From: Heliocidaris tuberculata
Taxonomy: Eukaryota > Echinodermata > Echinoidea > Camarodonta > Echinometridae
Direction of reading: 5' to 3'
Assembly: GCA_025618425.1 (NCBI GenBank)
Contig: CM046842.1
Coordinates: 40,048,035 to 40,112,034 of the forward strand
DNA length: 64,000 nucleotides
The notes under the pieces were generated by a model. It made no database searches. It worked only from the letters and a program-made list of their open reading frames with translations, and was not told the DNA's origin. Below are positions 21,559 through 33,009 of this stretch, piece after piece (position 1 is the stretch's first letter; every line of letters begins with the position of its first letter). Made by a program: the position numbers and the translations under genes.

Positions 21559-22372
21559 ATGCCAAAAGAAACCCGCTATGTATGTCAGATATATTGATGA
21601 CATATTTATGATTTGGCCACATAGTGAACTCGAACTTGATTCTTTCTTCAATCGCTTTAATACAGAACAATCCGGTATTAAATTCACAATCGAAAAATCA
21701 ATAGAAAGAATCAATTTTCTTGACGTCACTATTACCAACAAGGAAGGCAAGCTTTCTACTACAGTGTACCACAAACCCACTGACAGTTTCTCCTACCTCC
21801 AGTACAGTAGCTTTCATCCTAAGCACTTAAAGACATCGATAGTATACAGCCAGATGTTACGTTACAGACGGATCATTTCTAACGAACAAGAGTTCGCTCA
21901 AGAATCTCTTAAATTAGCGCGTCATTTCGTTGAAGCAGGATACCCTGTGGACTTGGTAGAAACTTGCAGATTAAAGGCATTACATCGTGACAGGGTGCGT
22001 CTTTTGAGTGATCACAAGGAAAAATGTAAAACACAACGTAAAGTACTTGTGACTACATTTCACCCAGAAGGTAGCTCCCTCGCGAAGAACATTCGCCGTG
22101 AATGGCCCATTCTCCAACAGGATCCTCAGTTGGTCCCCAAATTTGCTCTACCACCACTACACGCGCAAAGACAACCCAAAAATCTCCGTCGTTTACTGAC
22201 TACCAATTTGAGCGGCTCTAATCGAGAGGGTAACAAACAATGCGGCAAAACAAGGTGTCAAATATGCAAGCACATGATTCTTGATCAAAGTATCAGGCTT
22301 TCTGAAAAATGCAGAATCAGACCCCCTCCATGTAACTTTGACGTAACGAATGTGTGTATGTATCAAATGTGC
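21559..22372 (+). pseudogene. PLE protein remnant, right arm 5' part
   Basis: Encodes the reverse transcriptase from Tyr-Ile-Asp-Asp through Phe-Leu-Asp-Val, the thumb region and the Cys-Gly-Lys-Thr-Arg-Cys-Gln-Ile-Cys-Lys cluster in one frame, up to the start of the nuclease. The last ~30 bases before the foldback insertion have lost single bases relative to the left arm, so the frame is also damaged there. The first palm motifs are missing because the arm starts at the palindrome centre. Confidence 0.85.
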
Positions 22373-23675
22373 CACTGATTAAACGTTTTAAAATTTTTAA
22401 TCTTGTTGGTTAAAATTTTAATCAACCGAGGATTACCAGGTGAACCACACATTTGTAGGTTAAAACTTTAATCAACGGCCTGTTGATTAAAGTTTAACCT
22501 GTGGTTGATTAAAAGTTTTAATCATTTGTTGGTTAATCGTATTTCGCTCAACGTTGGTTAAATCGGTGTTGATTAAACTTAAACATATTGTTGGTTAATT
22601 GTTTAACCATTTGTTGGTTAGTTTTATTTTGTTGGTTAAATGTTTAACCATTTGTTGGTTAATCGTATTTTGCTCAACATTGGTTAAATTGGTGTTGATT
22701 AAACTTAAACAAATTGTTGGTTAAATGTTTAACCATTTAGCCTCATTTGGTACGTGAGAAACTCTTTTCATATCTGTGATTGTTGTCTAGCTTAATCTTA
22801 TAAAGAAATATATCTACTGTGTGATCTTGCTTTCTAAGGTAAGCGGTTTGGGAAGTTCGACCTGCTCAGACCTGGACTAGACCTGACTAAGCCAGGCCCA
22901 CCGGCCGTTGACTACGCCTACGCCTGCATTGATGCTATATCTTTTTTTTTTTGAAGTTCTAGTTCTAGTTTCAGTTTTTGTCGTATTGACCTGTCCGCGA
23001 AATATGGACATCCGCGAAGGTGAACACACCGCCATACCGCCGGTGTCGCCTCCTAGCTACCGTAGGCGTAGTCAGTAGATCTACCAGTGGGCCTGGCTTA
23101 GCCAGGTCTAGTCCAGATCGAGCAGGTCGAACTAGCTTCCAAGCCGTTTTAATTAGAAAGAAAGATCACACTATATAGATCTATTTATTCCCAAGATTAA
23201 GCTAGACAACTATCACAGATATGAAAAGAGTTTCTCACCTTCAAACACGCTGACAATCTCTTTGAAAGTCCCCAATCATTCAGCGACTTGAATGACAACG
23301 CCTTCCATTTTTATCGCAAACAATTTCTGCGATAGATATGCGCGCAGCAAATTTGTTCCAAATATCCATGCGCTCAGATCAGTCACACGATCGGTATTTT
23401 AATCAACTTTGATCAAACTTTAACCAACAAAAAGATGAAGTGTCTCGACAGTTAGCACTATCATTTTGGCGGGAAAGCAGAAAACACTGTTTTTAATCAA
23501 TGTTGGTTACAAAGTAACCAACAAGATTAAAAACAATAATTTTAATCAACAATATTTTTAACCCACGCAAGATTAAAAATCATTTTTAAGCAACACTCAT
23601 TTTATAACCAATGTTGAGCGATTTTTAATCAACAATTTTTTAATCCGTATTTTTTTAATACATGTTTTAACAGTG
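22373..23675. mobile_element. 1303-base foldback element rich in TTGGTTAA words
   Basis: Ends CACTGATTAAAC and (inverted) CACTGTTAAAAC. It interrupts the PLE nuclease frame; the PLE text resumes directly (...aaatgtgc / taaatgccc), with no duplication beyond a possible degenerate TA. The outer ~370 bases on the left and ~300 on the right are built from short words ttggttaa, gttgattaa and their complements. The inner arms (about 22754-22920 and 23070-23242) are long inverted repeats. No coding sequence is seen. CACTG ends occur in several DNA-transposon superfamilies; I cannot assign one. Confidence 0.8.
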
Positions 23676-23964
23676 TAAATGCCCGAATGCCCTGTACATA
23701 GGAGAAACTCTCAGATTTAGGGAGAGATTTAACAATCACAAGAGCAGCATTGCTCGCAACCTCCATCACCCTGTGGCAGAACACTTCAATACAGCTGCAC
23801 ACTCAGTGAGCGACCTACAATGCTGTATTCTTAGAGACGGACTCGTGTCGTTTGAAGACCGACATCTGTACGAAATCAAAATGATCGTAAAAAATGAGAG
23901 CTTCAGGAAGCCAGTCATGAACATAGACATGTCCTGGCTGACTAACTATACTTTCTTTCGTTAA
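23676..23964 (+). pseudogene. PLE protein remnant, right arm nuclease end
   Basis: Continuation of the interrupted frame: Asn-Ala-Leu-Tyr-Ile-Gly-Glu-Thr (YIG motif), the Arg-Phe-Arg-Glu-Arg-Phe-Asn-Asn-His stretch, Val-Ala/Met-Glu-His-Phe-Asn, and the C-terminus. It is nearly identical to the left-arm copy. Confidence 0.85.
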
Positions 23965-24187
23965 TACTCCTTATATTCTATTGCCAGGCATCTACTCAAA
24001 CACCAATTTGACGTTTCTATTATGACGTCTTATTTCCATTATGACGTTTTAGTAATTATAATGCTCTCGCTCACTTATCATGCGCCTTGCGCTTATAAGC
24101 GCCCCTTTTATTATTATACGCTTTGGGTCATAATTTAACAATCACAAGAGCAGCATTGCTCGCAACCTCCATCACCCTGTGGCAGAA

Positions 24188-24562
24188 CCATAGACATATT
24201 AAATAGTATAGACGAAAAGGTAGCACGCGCGGATTTGCCTCATTTGCATATAAGCTACAGCGTCACCATTTAATCTAAGCGTATTTAAGCGTATTTAGGC
24301 TCCGCCCCCCGAGAGACATTTCATATCTCCCGAAGCCCCCATTAGCATAAAAATCCGATTTCACTTCATGCATTATTTATTTTTGCTTTGCGTATCCCGA
24401 CAATATTCAGCTCTGATTGGACCTTACCTCATGAATATTACAATTATCCAAAAGAATTAATCGACAACAAATATGACCTTTTTCGTCACTTCCGCTGTGT
24501 GTAAAGTCAATGTAATGACGTCCACCCGCAGGAAGTGTGAATTTCTTGTGAAAAGTTTACCG
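24188..24562 (+). promoter_or_regulatory. Promoter-like block with splice donor
   Basis: Contains an octamer ATTTGCAT (24242), a reversed CCAAT (tgattgga near 24415), an ETS-type acttccgc (24487 region) and its complement-like ggaagtg (24532), then ccg|gtgagt at 24562. There is no TATA box at a sensible distance. This may be the start of a non-coding transcript or of a mobile element; the evidence is composition of motifs only. Confidence 0.25.
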
Positions 24563-25637
24563 GTGAGTACAACTATAATTACGCTTAAATTTCATAAATA
24601 GAATAACAGTCATATGAATTACTACCAAAGTGAGGGATCTCCTGGAATTTCTGTACATTTTGAAAGTATTTGAAAGTACTGTATGCTATAAAAATATGGG
24701 TAATCTGTTGTCAAACTTTCATTACATTTTCTATCGTTATGAGCTTATGTTTCAGCTCGATTGCCATTACCACCCCTGCCACTCTTGACAGCTTACCGGG
24801 AGTTTCGGGCAGGACCGTGTCATAAAATCAAATACATTACCAGACAATTTCATCCCCATCAATGTCAATGACAGTGATCGAAACTAACTGTTAGAACACA
24901 TAATTTCAAAACTTAGTCGGAAAAATATCTAATATGACTCTAATGTGACATTAACATATTAACTAGGACCAGGTGGCTTGTCGAGATTAATTTACTTTTT
25001 CAAAAATTCAAGCTCTGGTGTGAAGATTTCAGCAGTTCACAAGTTCCATGATTTTGATTTTATGTCTGAGTTAGAGTAGAATGTAACTTAGACCTATCGT
25101 AGATCTGCATTTCAATTTAGTTGATTGGGCCAAAATTCTTTGACAAATCGGTTATCTAAGTTAGATGTAGACATAGAGTCTAGATCTAGTTAAGCTACAG
25201 ATCTGACAGTTAGACCTAACAAGTTAGTCTGGAATAGATGTAGGCCTAGACCTCTGTTATCTAACTTACACAAAGGTCTAACTGTTATGTTAGATCTACT
25301 GAGGATTTTGGGGGGTTTATTTTTTTGTAGGGCCTATATATTATTGGTTATTTATTTATATATATTGGGGGGGGGGGGCGGGCATGCGAGGCCTAGCCAG
25401 TCATTGACGTAGGCCTAGGTCTTGTCTTGGCAAGTCCTAGAATCTACATAGATTAGATCTGATCTAGACTCCTACTCGGTGGTCTAAGTCTAGATCTTTT
25501 CTAGATCTAGATCTAGTCTATAACGTACATGTAGATTTAATCGTAACAGTTAGACATAGTCCTAGACACTAGAGTCTAGGGTAAAGCACATTACTAGCCT
25601 AATGGAAGAAAGCCTGGTCAGTGATTGAAGTATGAGT

Positions 25638-25664
25638 GGGGGGGGGGGGGGGGGGGGGGGGGGG
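25638..25664. repeat. 27-base G-run
   Basis: Uninterrupted G homopolymer, able to form quadruplex structures and prone to length error. Confidence 0.95.
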
Positions 25665-26904
25665 TCCTGGTCTAGTTAGTCTTTACTCTAGTTCTGCCCA
25701 TTAAACTCATTGTAATGCTAAAATGAATAAACCTCTATAGTGTTGTTAGCTTTTAGCCAATTAAACTAAAAGTTAAAGTTTGATTGAATTTGAAAACGAA
25801 CTTTAAGAGAAGTCGGGACATGTATGTTTTGGTTTTTGGGTTTTTTTTTTTTTTTTTGTTGTTTTGTTTTGTTTGTTTGTTTTTGTTTTGTTTTTTTACT
25901 TAGTGTAGTGTAGCAGGGAATGAAATCAAATTCAAATGGGCTAGTCATTTTCATTTTTAGGCAGGGCCAAAAAAATTGTTGAAAGGTAATAAAGAGAATC
26001 ACCATCAATTATCATTTCAATTTTTTTTTCTTTTTCAGATGGACATGAAATGAAGAATATGCAGACCTACCAAGTGTTTTGTTCTACATGTATCTACCCA
26101 TCAACGCATGGCTGAACGTACTACTACCACTAACTATTGGAGATGACGGATGAAATGCAATGTAAATCTGCTAAGATGCCACTTTATTTTCATTTCCCTG
26201 ATTGCATGACAGGTATGGTAGTTCTAGATCTAGAGCTCTAATCTTGGAAATCAATTAAAGTGGCAGCTCCATGGTTATTTCAATGGGAATGTTTATGATC
26301 CAGTTGAGGAGTTACAGATTTTAAAGATGGAATGATAGATTGAGCTAATACTTATAGTATCAAGGATAGATGTATGTTATCCGAAGTATAATATAATATA
26401 AGAGGGTTTTATGGGAATCTAAAATGTGTTGACAAGTAAATACATTGTTATTTCCTTTGAGAGTGTTCTTCAACCCTTTTTGATTAATACATGTACACAA
26501 ACAATAGCAAGTAGAATATCAAATGAAAAAAAAATTATGTACTTAAATTTATTTTGAAATATTTCTGAAGAAAGACATTACAATTTCAGATAGAATCTGT
26601 GAAAGGAATCTTTGTCTTACTTGTATTCTCTTTGAGAATCAATGAGACCAGCATGAATGGAGTAAAATACTATATTGTGATGTATGAACAATTTTATTTT
26701 TCCAGGATGATGCTTCTCTTCTTCAGTAACAATAGATGCTGAAGGCATATATCCCACTTTGAGTAAAGGCAATTCAGAGAGGAAGAAAGAACTACCGACT
26801 TGCTGAAGTTAAGAGAGGTAGGCTCAGCTGTATGAATAAGTTTCTTTGTATACACTCCCACAACTGAGGTACTAAAGGATGTCCTTGATTCATTCACAAA
26901 GATA

Positions 26905-27165
26905 GATTTTGTAAAGGGGGGGGGGGCACAAATCTCAGAAGAATAAGAAAAAAAAGGGGGGTTGTCAGATTTGTTGGGTCCAGTTTTCCTTCAAAATTCT
27001 CTGACAAGCAAAAAAAAAAAAAAAAAAGAAAGAAGCTTATTATTTCGGGGGGGGGGGGGGCACAATTCTAAAAAGAGAGGCCACAATGTACACTACTCTT
27101 TGAAAAGGGAGGAGGCGGAAGTTACCCCCCCCCCCCAAAAAAAAAAAAAAAAAAAAAAAAAACTG
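26905..27165 (+). repeat. Poly-G repeat related to the 34155 foldback
   Basis: Shares ttttgtaa.ggggg...gcacaaa, ttctctgacaagcaa and gggggcacaa blocks with 34395-34740. Probably a solo, diverged copy of the same element. Confidence 0.6.
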
Positions 27166-28161
27166 CCACTGTGTTCATTGATTTGCATATCATGTGATTT
27201 CAACGTGATTAATTCCATTCTTTTCTCATTTCATTCAACAGACATGCATGGAGTTCAACTTGACCTCTTCATCTTTGATGGCTCTGAACAACAGATCAAA
27301 TCTTCGTATTCGTATTCCGGAGAGTCTGAAGTGTAACAAGCTCATTTAAGGGAAAAGGATACTGCATCTAAAGTTTTTCACATGTGGCACTTCACCAGCC
27401 CCTCCACATGTCACTTTATAAATTCTAATACAGCCAATTCTTTCATGTAGATGTATTTAGCTCATTAGGCCTATTGAGTTGAGGGTTTCCTTTTCGAGAT
27501 GGCCTAGGGACATGCCTGGCCCCTAATCATTAATGTTTATGAATTATGATAATAATGATAATAATAATGATAACAATAATAGAAACAGTTCTTATATTTG
27601 CGTATAATACCTTTGAAAAAGGTCTCAATGCACTGAGGAAAGGGGTGAGAAAGAGAAACAAGTAGGAAACCTGCCGCGAAATTTTATAATTTTAATTAAT
27701 CAATTGAATGAATATGTTTTTAGTGCAGATTTGAATTGCCATACTGTATTAGCTTGTCTTACATTACTGAAGTGATTGCCAGGCCCAATGAGGTAATGCT
27801 TTGATCCATTGTGCATCTCAACAAATGTAAAAAAAAAAAAAAAATTAATCCCATGAACTGATCTTATATCTGCTGATTGAAATTATCATTTTGGGAAAGT
27901 CTGTAATACTGTTTATATGATATAAAACTAAATGTCAAAAACAATCAGTATTGAGAAATTGAAAAAAACAGGTTAGTTCATCTAGCTCTAGAGCCTTACA
28001 TGTATGTAGAGAAAATTAACATAACCATCTTTCATTTTCAAGTAAAATAATTATGCCCTTGGTATGTGTGGGATCAAATTTCAACCAACAATCTTTAGGA
28101 CTCTGAAATGTACATTAGTTGGTCATCATTTCAATGCAGACTTTGTGGTTTTGGGAGTTAG

Positions 28162-28661
28162 NNNNNNNNNNNNNNNNNNNNNNNNNNNNNNNNNNNNNNN
28201 NNNNNNNNNNNNNNNNNNNNNNNNNNNNNNNNNNNNNNNNNNNNNNNNNNNNNNNNNNNNNNNNNNNNNNNNNNNNNNNNNNNNNNNNNNNNNNNNNNNN
28301 NNNNNNNNNNNNNNNNNNNNNNNNNNNNNNNNNNNNNNNNNNNNNNNNNNNNNNNNNNNNNNNNNNNNNNNNNNNNNNNNNNNNNNNNNNNNNNNNNNNN
28401 NNNNNNNNNNNNNNNNNNNNNNNNNNNNNNNNNNNNNNNNNNNNNNNNNNNNNNNNNNNNNNNNNNNNNNNNNNNNNNNNNNNNNNNNNNNNNNNNNNNN
28501 NNNNNNNNNNNNNNNNNNNNNNNNNNNNNNNNNNNNNNNNNNNNNNNNNNNNNNNNNNNNNNNNNNNNNNNNNNNNNNNNNNNNNNNNNNNNNNNNNNNN
28601 NNNNNNNNNNNNNNNNNNNNNNNNNNNNNNNNNNNNNNNNNNNNNNNNNNNNNNNNNNNNN
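28162..28661. other. Assembly gap (500 N)
   Basis: Exactly 500 N, most likely an arbitrary scaffold gap. Missing exons B/C of the third EGF unit could lie here. Confidence 0.99.
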
Positions 28662-29200
28662 TTTGCCTCATTCTTTCTTGAGGAAAACACACAAAATAAA
28701 GATAATCCTGTAAAAGTTGGTTTATTGTGTTATCAATAACTCTAAATATAAGAATTAGCTTGGGATACAAACAAACTAAAGCTTTTCATTCGCATTTTAC
28801 GGAGTAAAACTCAAGAATGAACAGAAATGGAAGACCAAAAATAAAATTTAACTAACGGGACGAAGTGTGTGAAAGAAAGGGACAATTAAGCTCTCATTGA
28901 CGTCCTTAAAACAACGGGAACTCACCTTGGTTAAAAGCCGATTTACCACGTTTATTATGATCTAAAGGTTAGAATAATGCGGCTCCGATCGTAGTAAAAA
29001 CGAAGGTGCATAAAGCTCCTCACCTTATAGAGTACTTTGAACCAGCATGCCCAGAACAGTATTTCGAAACTGTATTATCAAGGTCGCGTTCAACATAGAT
29101 GTTCAGCTAGTATAAGAATATTTTCTTACAATTCGATCGGCTAATGTTTATGGACTTGTGATTTATATTTCTTACCTTTTTTTCCTTTTCATTTGAACAG
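28662..29200. other. Intron before CUB1
   Basis: Paralogous in its last ~170 bases to the intron before CUB3 (31260-31430): shared agtactttgaacc, agaacagtatttc and attttcttacattcgatc blocks. Confidence 0.6.
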
Positions 29201-29581
29201 ATGGTTCTTCTAACTTCGATGGGTTTTGCGGGGGAGTGATTTTTCTAGATGAAAGCAAGCCGAATGTAACTTTCTCCACACCACTCTACACGAAACCATC
29301 AGAGGATCATCTTCTTCTGGACTGCAATATGTTTATCATTGGCCCAAGCGGAAAACACATTCTTCTCACAATACTCAACTATGAGGCTTCTACCTCACAA
29401 ACTCTCTCGATCTACGACCATACATACCTCAAATATAATAGTCGCCCTGTTTTCACTTTGCAAGGATCTCTTAACAACCGTGCAGACTTTGTCTCTACTC
29501 TCGGTGGTTTTGCCTTGTTCTTTGACGACGAAGATGCTGCAACTAATGGAAGAGGGTTCATTGCTGAAGCTTATGTCATTG
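29201..29581 (+). CDS. CUB-like exon 1
   Basis: One CUB-like module of 127 codons, phase 1/1, acceptor gaacag, donor gtatat. Order: Phe-Cys-Gly-Gly (first Cys), Phe-Ser-Thr-Pro-Leu-Tyr, Leu-Asp-Cys (second Cys), Ile-Gly-Pro-Ser-Gly-Lys, Leu-Ser-Ile-Tyr-Asp-His, Leu-Gln-Gly-Ser-Leu-Asn and Asn-Gly-Arg-Gly-Phe near the end. These match the beta-strand landmarks of CUB domains, but only the first disulfide pair is present; the second pair of a standard CUB is absent. Asn-Val-Thr is a sequon. It joins exon A'' to give Asp at the border. Confidence 0.8.
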
Positions 29582-30593
29582 GTATATAATTAAATGTAAC
29601 GTGAGGTTACATATTAGTATTATAATCTGTCTTGATGTTATTTTAGGCTTCAAGATTTGAATTCAGGCAGATTACCCATGAAATATTATTTGCATAATTA
29701 TATCTGGAATGACCTTTTTACTCGAATATCCCAAATAGTCGAAAATTCTACTTTGGTATATTAAATATAGTACCTTCAAAAACTATAGTTCTAGATATAC
29801 TTTAAAAAATATTAGTTCTTTGGGAAATATTCAGTGAAAAACAAAATGAAGACTTTGAATCCATATTCTGAAATATCGTTGCAATAAAAGATATAAGCAC
29901 AAGTGAACCACTCCCCACCCCCCCCCCCAATAAAAATGGAAACAAAATATATACAAATAAATCAATAATGAAATAAATAAATGAAATGAAATTAATAAGT
30001 TAATCGATGAATAAATCGATGAATAAATGAATTATAATAATAATACTAAATAATTGATATAAATAAGTTAATGATTAATAAAACAATTAATAAAAAAATA
30101 AATCAATATATTTAAAAATGAATAAATAAAATATAAAGAGATAAAACAAAATATTAATGTAAGTGAAAGGAAGAAAAGGATGGGCGTAGAAAGACAAAGG
30201 ACAGAGACATTAAAAGGAATGATAACAATCACGGCAATAACTTATATATATTATGAGCTGTTGGTTGTGTAAACCCTTTGAAAGTGACAATAAGTCCGTA
30301 GAGTTCGTACTTTCGGTCTGCTGGTCGTTATTTTCGTCGCCTTTTGTCTTCCTCTTTGATATTTAGAATAAGAACAGAGCCTCGAGTAAAGAAATACAAT
30401 ATCAGAAATCAAACGAATTATTATTTACTAAAAACCCTCATCTGTCTTTCCAACTCTAATGTTTGTTTCAAATGGCACAAGGAGACTATTTATTTTTCAC
30501 CTTATTTGAAGCAAATTTAGTTTCCTTTTAGTCGAGTTAGTGTATATTTCCTGTTTGGTGCAAGAATATGAGTATTCATATATTCTCAAATAG
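29582..30593. other. Intron CUB1-CUB2
   Basis: A C-run at 29919-29929 and an A+T-rich aataaat stretch at 29950-30150. Paralogous throughout to 31812-32631 (shared attatgagctgttggtt..gtaaaccctttgaa, ttcggtct blocks). Confidence 0.6.
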
Positions 30594-30977
30594 ATGGACC
30601 CCCTTCCAACATAAATGGATTTTGCGGAGGAGTAATCGCCCTAGATGAAAGTAGACCCAGCATTACCTTCTCAACACCACTCTACAATGCTCCCTCTGGG
30701 ACTGATATTCTTATGGACTGCAAGTTGTACGTCACCAGTCCATCAGGAAAGCAAGTCCAACTCACATTGTTGGATCTTGAGACGTCAAACTCAGAAACTC
30801 TTTCAATTTATAATCACCCAATTCTCGTTTCCTCGGACTATCAAGTCTCAACCCTCCAAGGAATATTGAACAACACTGCCAACTTCTTATCATCTCGTGA
30901 GGCATTCATATTAAACTTTGATGACCAGAGTTTTGCCTCAAATGGACGCGGATTTTTTGCCCAAGCTCAAATAGTTG
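30594..30977 (+). CDS. CUB-like exon 2
   Basis: 128 codons, phase 1/1, acceptor aaatag, donor gtaact. Same module layout as CUB1 (Phe-Cys-Gly-Gly, Leu-Met-Asp-Cys, Ser-Pro-Ser-Gly-Lys, Leu-Ser-Ile-Tyr-Asn-His, Phe-Asp-Asp-Gln, Asn-Gly-Arg-Gly-Phe) but clearly distinct, about half the residues differing. It is the intact counterpart of the broken CUB4. Asn-Asn-Thr is a sequon. Confidence 0.8.
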
Positions 30978-31430
30978 GTAACTTATAGCCACCTATCATG
31001 CCTATCACGAATATTTGTTTTTGTGTTTATATTTTAACCTTGATAAATTAATTTATAACTTTAAATTCTAAGCATGCTTTATTCAGAAAAGAAAAATAAA
31101 GTTCAACCGCATATTTGACATATCCGCCGGACTACGCCCTGCGCCTCATTTTACTGAATACACCGGAAAACACTTAAAGCGAAGATGAACTCAATGTAAT
31201 AAGCTAGAGGTTAGAATAAAAACAGTCTTCTGATTATTATCTTTTTGTCGAATCAGGATAGGGCCAATTATTAAACTGAAGTTACACGGCTCCGAGCATA
31301 GTTACGGAGTACTTTGAACCGACATGTGCAGAACAGTATTTCAAAACATATTTTCTTACATTCGATCTGCTAATGGTAATATACTTGTGATTTGTTTTTC
31401 TTACGTGTTTGCTTCGTTTCATTCGAACAG
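30978..31430. other. Intron CUB2-CUB3
   Basis: Marks the junction of the two-exon tandem unit. The right part repeats the sequence before CUB1 (28980-29200). No other feature seen. Confidence 0.5.
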
Positions 31431-31811
31431 ATGGTTCTTCTAACTTCGATAGATTTTGCGGGGGAGTGATTTTTCTAGATGAAAGCAAGCCGAATGTAAC
31501 TTTCTCCACACCACTCTACACGAAACCATCAGAGGATTATCTTCTTCTGGACTGCAATATGTTTATCATTGGCCCAAGTGGAAGACACGTTCTACTCACA
31601 ATACTCAACTATGACGCTTCTACATCACAAACTCTCTCGATCTACGACCATACATACCTCAAATATTATAGTCGCCCTGTTTTCACTTTGCAAGGATCTC
31701 TTAACAACCGTGCAGACTTTGTCTCTACTCTCGGTGGTTTTGCCTTGTTCTTTGACGACGAAGATGCTGCAACTAATGGAAGAGGCTTCATTGCTGAAGC
31801 TTATGTCATTG
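31431..31811 (+). CDS. CUB-like exon 3 (duplicate of CUB1)
   Basis: 127 codons, differing from CUB1 at 11 of 381 bases: six codons change amino acid (Gly-Arg, His-Tyr, Lys-Arg, Ile-Val, Glu-Asp, Asn-Tyr) and four changes are silent. Cysteines and the strand landmarks are unchanged. Acceptor gaacag, donor gtatac. The change pattern suggests weak constraint rather than strict conservation. Confidence 0.8.
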
Positions 31812-32631
31812 GTATACTATTAAATGTAACGTGAGGTTACATATTAGTATTCCATAATGTGCCCTGATTAAATTCCATGCATCAAGATATGATTTAACGC
31901 AGATGACCAGTGAACTGCTTTTTTTGTAGTTTGGGAATGAACTTTTTACTTGAATATTCCAAATAGACGGAATACTATTTAATATAGAAATGCTAGTTCA
32001 GTGTTAAACATAACGAAGACTTCGTGCGGATTTTTGGAAATATCGTGGCGATTAAAGATAGTATCGTTAACAGAACCCACCCCCCCCCAAAAAAAAAAAT
32101 GAAGAAAGAAATAAGTAAAATTAATACATATATGAAATAAGATTTTTAAAAATATATAAATAAGTACACAAAATAAAAGATCAAGAAGGAACAAATATGA
32201 ATGAAAGATAAAGGAAGAAAAGTAAAATGAAGTGTAAAGGGGCTAGGAAGGAAAAAGGACATAGAGGTCCAGAAGGATGACGGAAATTACGGCAATATAT
32301 GTATTATGAGCTGTTGGTTACGTAAACCCTTTAAAGGTGACCAAACGGCCTCAGAGCCCACATTTTCGGTCTTCTGGCCCGACATTTATGTGGCCTTCCG
32401 TCTTCTTGTATTACTTTTAGAATTAGAACAGAGCCTTGCGTGACAAAAAATCAAGGTTATAAAGTAAATGAATTATTCCTTACGGGAAATATCAACTTTT
32501 ACCTGTGTTTCGAGTGGCACAGGAAGAGTACATGTTGGCACTTCATATCAATTCATTCTATTTTTCGTGCAGTTGAGTTAATGTCAATGTGTATTAGGTG
32601 CAATTATAAGTATTTTTCTATTCTCGAACAG
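31812..32631. other. Intron CUB3-CUB4
   Basis: Duplicate of the CUB1-CUB2 intron with a C/A run at 32081-32098. No other feature seen. Confidence 0.5.
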
Positions 32632-33009
32632 ATGGACCCCCATCCAATTTAAATGGATTTTGAGTAATCGCCCTAGATGAAAGTAGACCCAGCATTACCT
32701 TCTCGACACCACTCTACAATGCTCCCTCTGGGACTGATATTCTTATGGACTGCAAGTTGTACGTCACTAGTCCAACAGGAAAGCAAGTCCAACTCACATT
32801 GTTGGATCTTGAGACGACCAACTCAGAAACTCTTTCAATTTACAATCACCCAAATCTCGTTTCCTCGGCCTATCAAATTTCAACGCTTCATGGAATTTTC
32901 AACAGCTCAGCGAATTTCTTATCATCTCGTGGAGCATTCATATTAAACTTTGATGACCAGAGTTTCGCTACAAATGGCCGCGGATTTCTTGCCTTAGCTC
33001 AAATATTTG
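32632..33009 (+). pseudogene. CUB-like exon 4, broken by TGA
   Basis: Duplicate of CUB2, 378 bases, with correct acceptor (gaacag) and donor (gtaaaa). Relative to CUB2 it has lost six bases in the Phe-Cys-Gly-Gly block, so the frame reads ...Gly-Phe-TGA-Val-Ile. The first disulfide cysteine is gone and a stop replaces it. The rest of the frame is open and well kept. Because the exon is phase 1/1, skipping it would leave the protein intact. If included, the message would end early and likely be degraded. It could also be an allele-specific change or assembly error. Confidence 0.75.

Larger units (their letters stand above)
20471..24187. mobile_element. Inverted pair of one PLE family, decayed
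   Basis: A left minus-strand arm (20471-21500) faces a right plus-strand arm (21560-24140); the arms are near-identical reverse complements down to the 3' sequence (20707-20860 against 23990-24140). The left arm has lost ~520 bases between the reverse transcriptase and the cysteine cluster; the right arm is split by the foldback element at 22373-23675. At 20526-20560 (minus) lies the end hairpin GACGGT-loop-ACCGTC-GAAAA. A 55-base fragment of the nuclease region is repeated at 24133-24187, immediately after the right arm. Such head-to-head copies are typical PLE insertion products. Confidence 0.85.
24563..28161 (+). other. Large intron; possible non-coding exons
   Basis: After the promoter-like block, exon-like pieces with good borders occur at 26039-26212 (tttttcag ... 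gacag|gtatgg) and 26706-26817 (tttttccag ... gag|gtaggc), with a further acceptor at 27241. Joined reading frames contain stops, so they would be non-coding. The region also holds many (t)ctagatct words at 25080-25620, a G-run of 27 at 25638-25664 and poly-G repeat debris. No host EGF or CUB exon was found here. Confidence 0.25.

Noticed and set aside
28064..28770. Four ~200-codon open frames
   Set aside because: They span the 500-N gap and contain almost only unknown residues.
32660..32666. TGA in CUB4 read as selenocysteine replacing cysteine
   Set aside because: The change is a 6-base deletion that also removes two Gly codons, and no SECIS-like element was seen.
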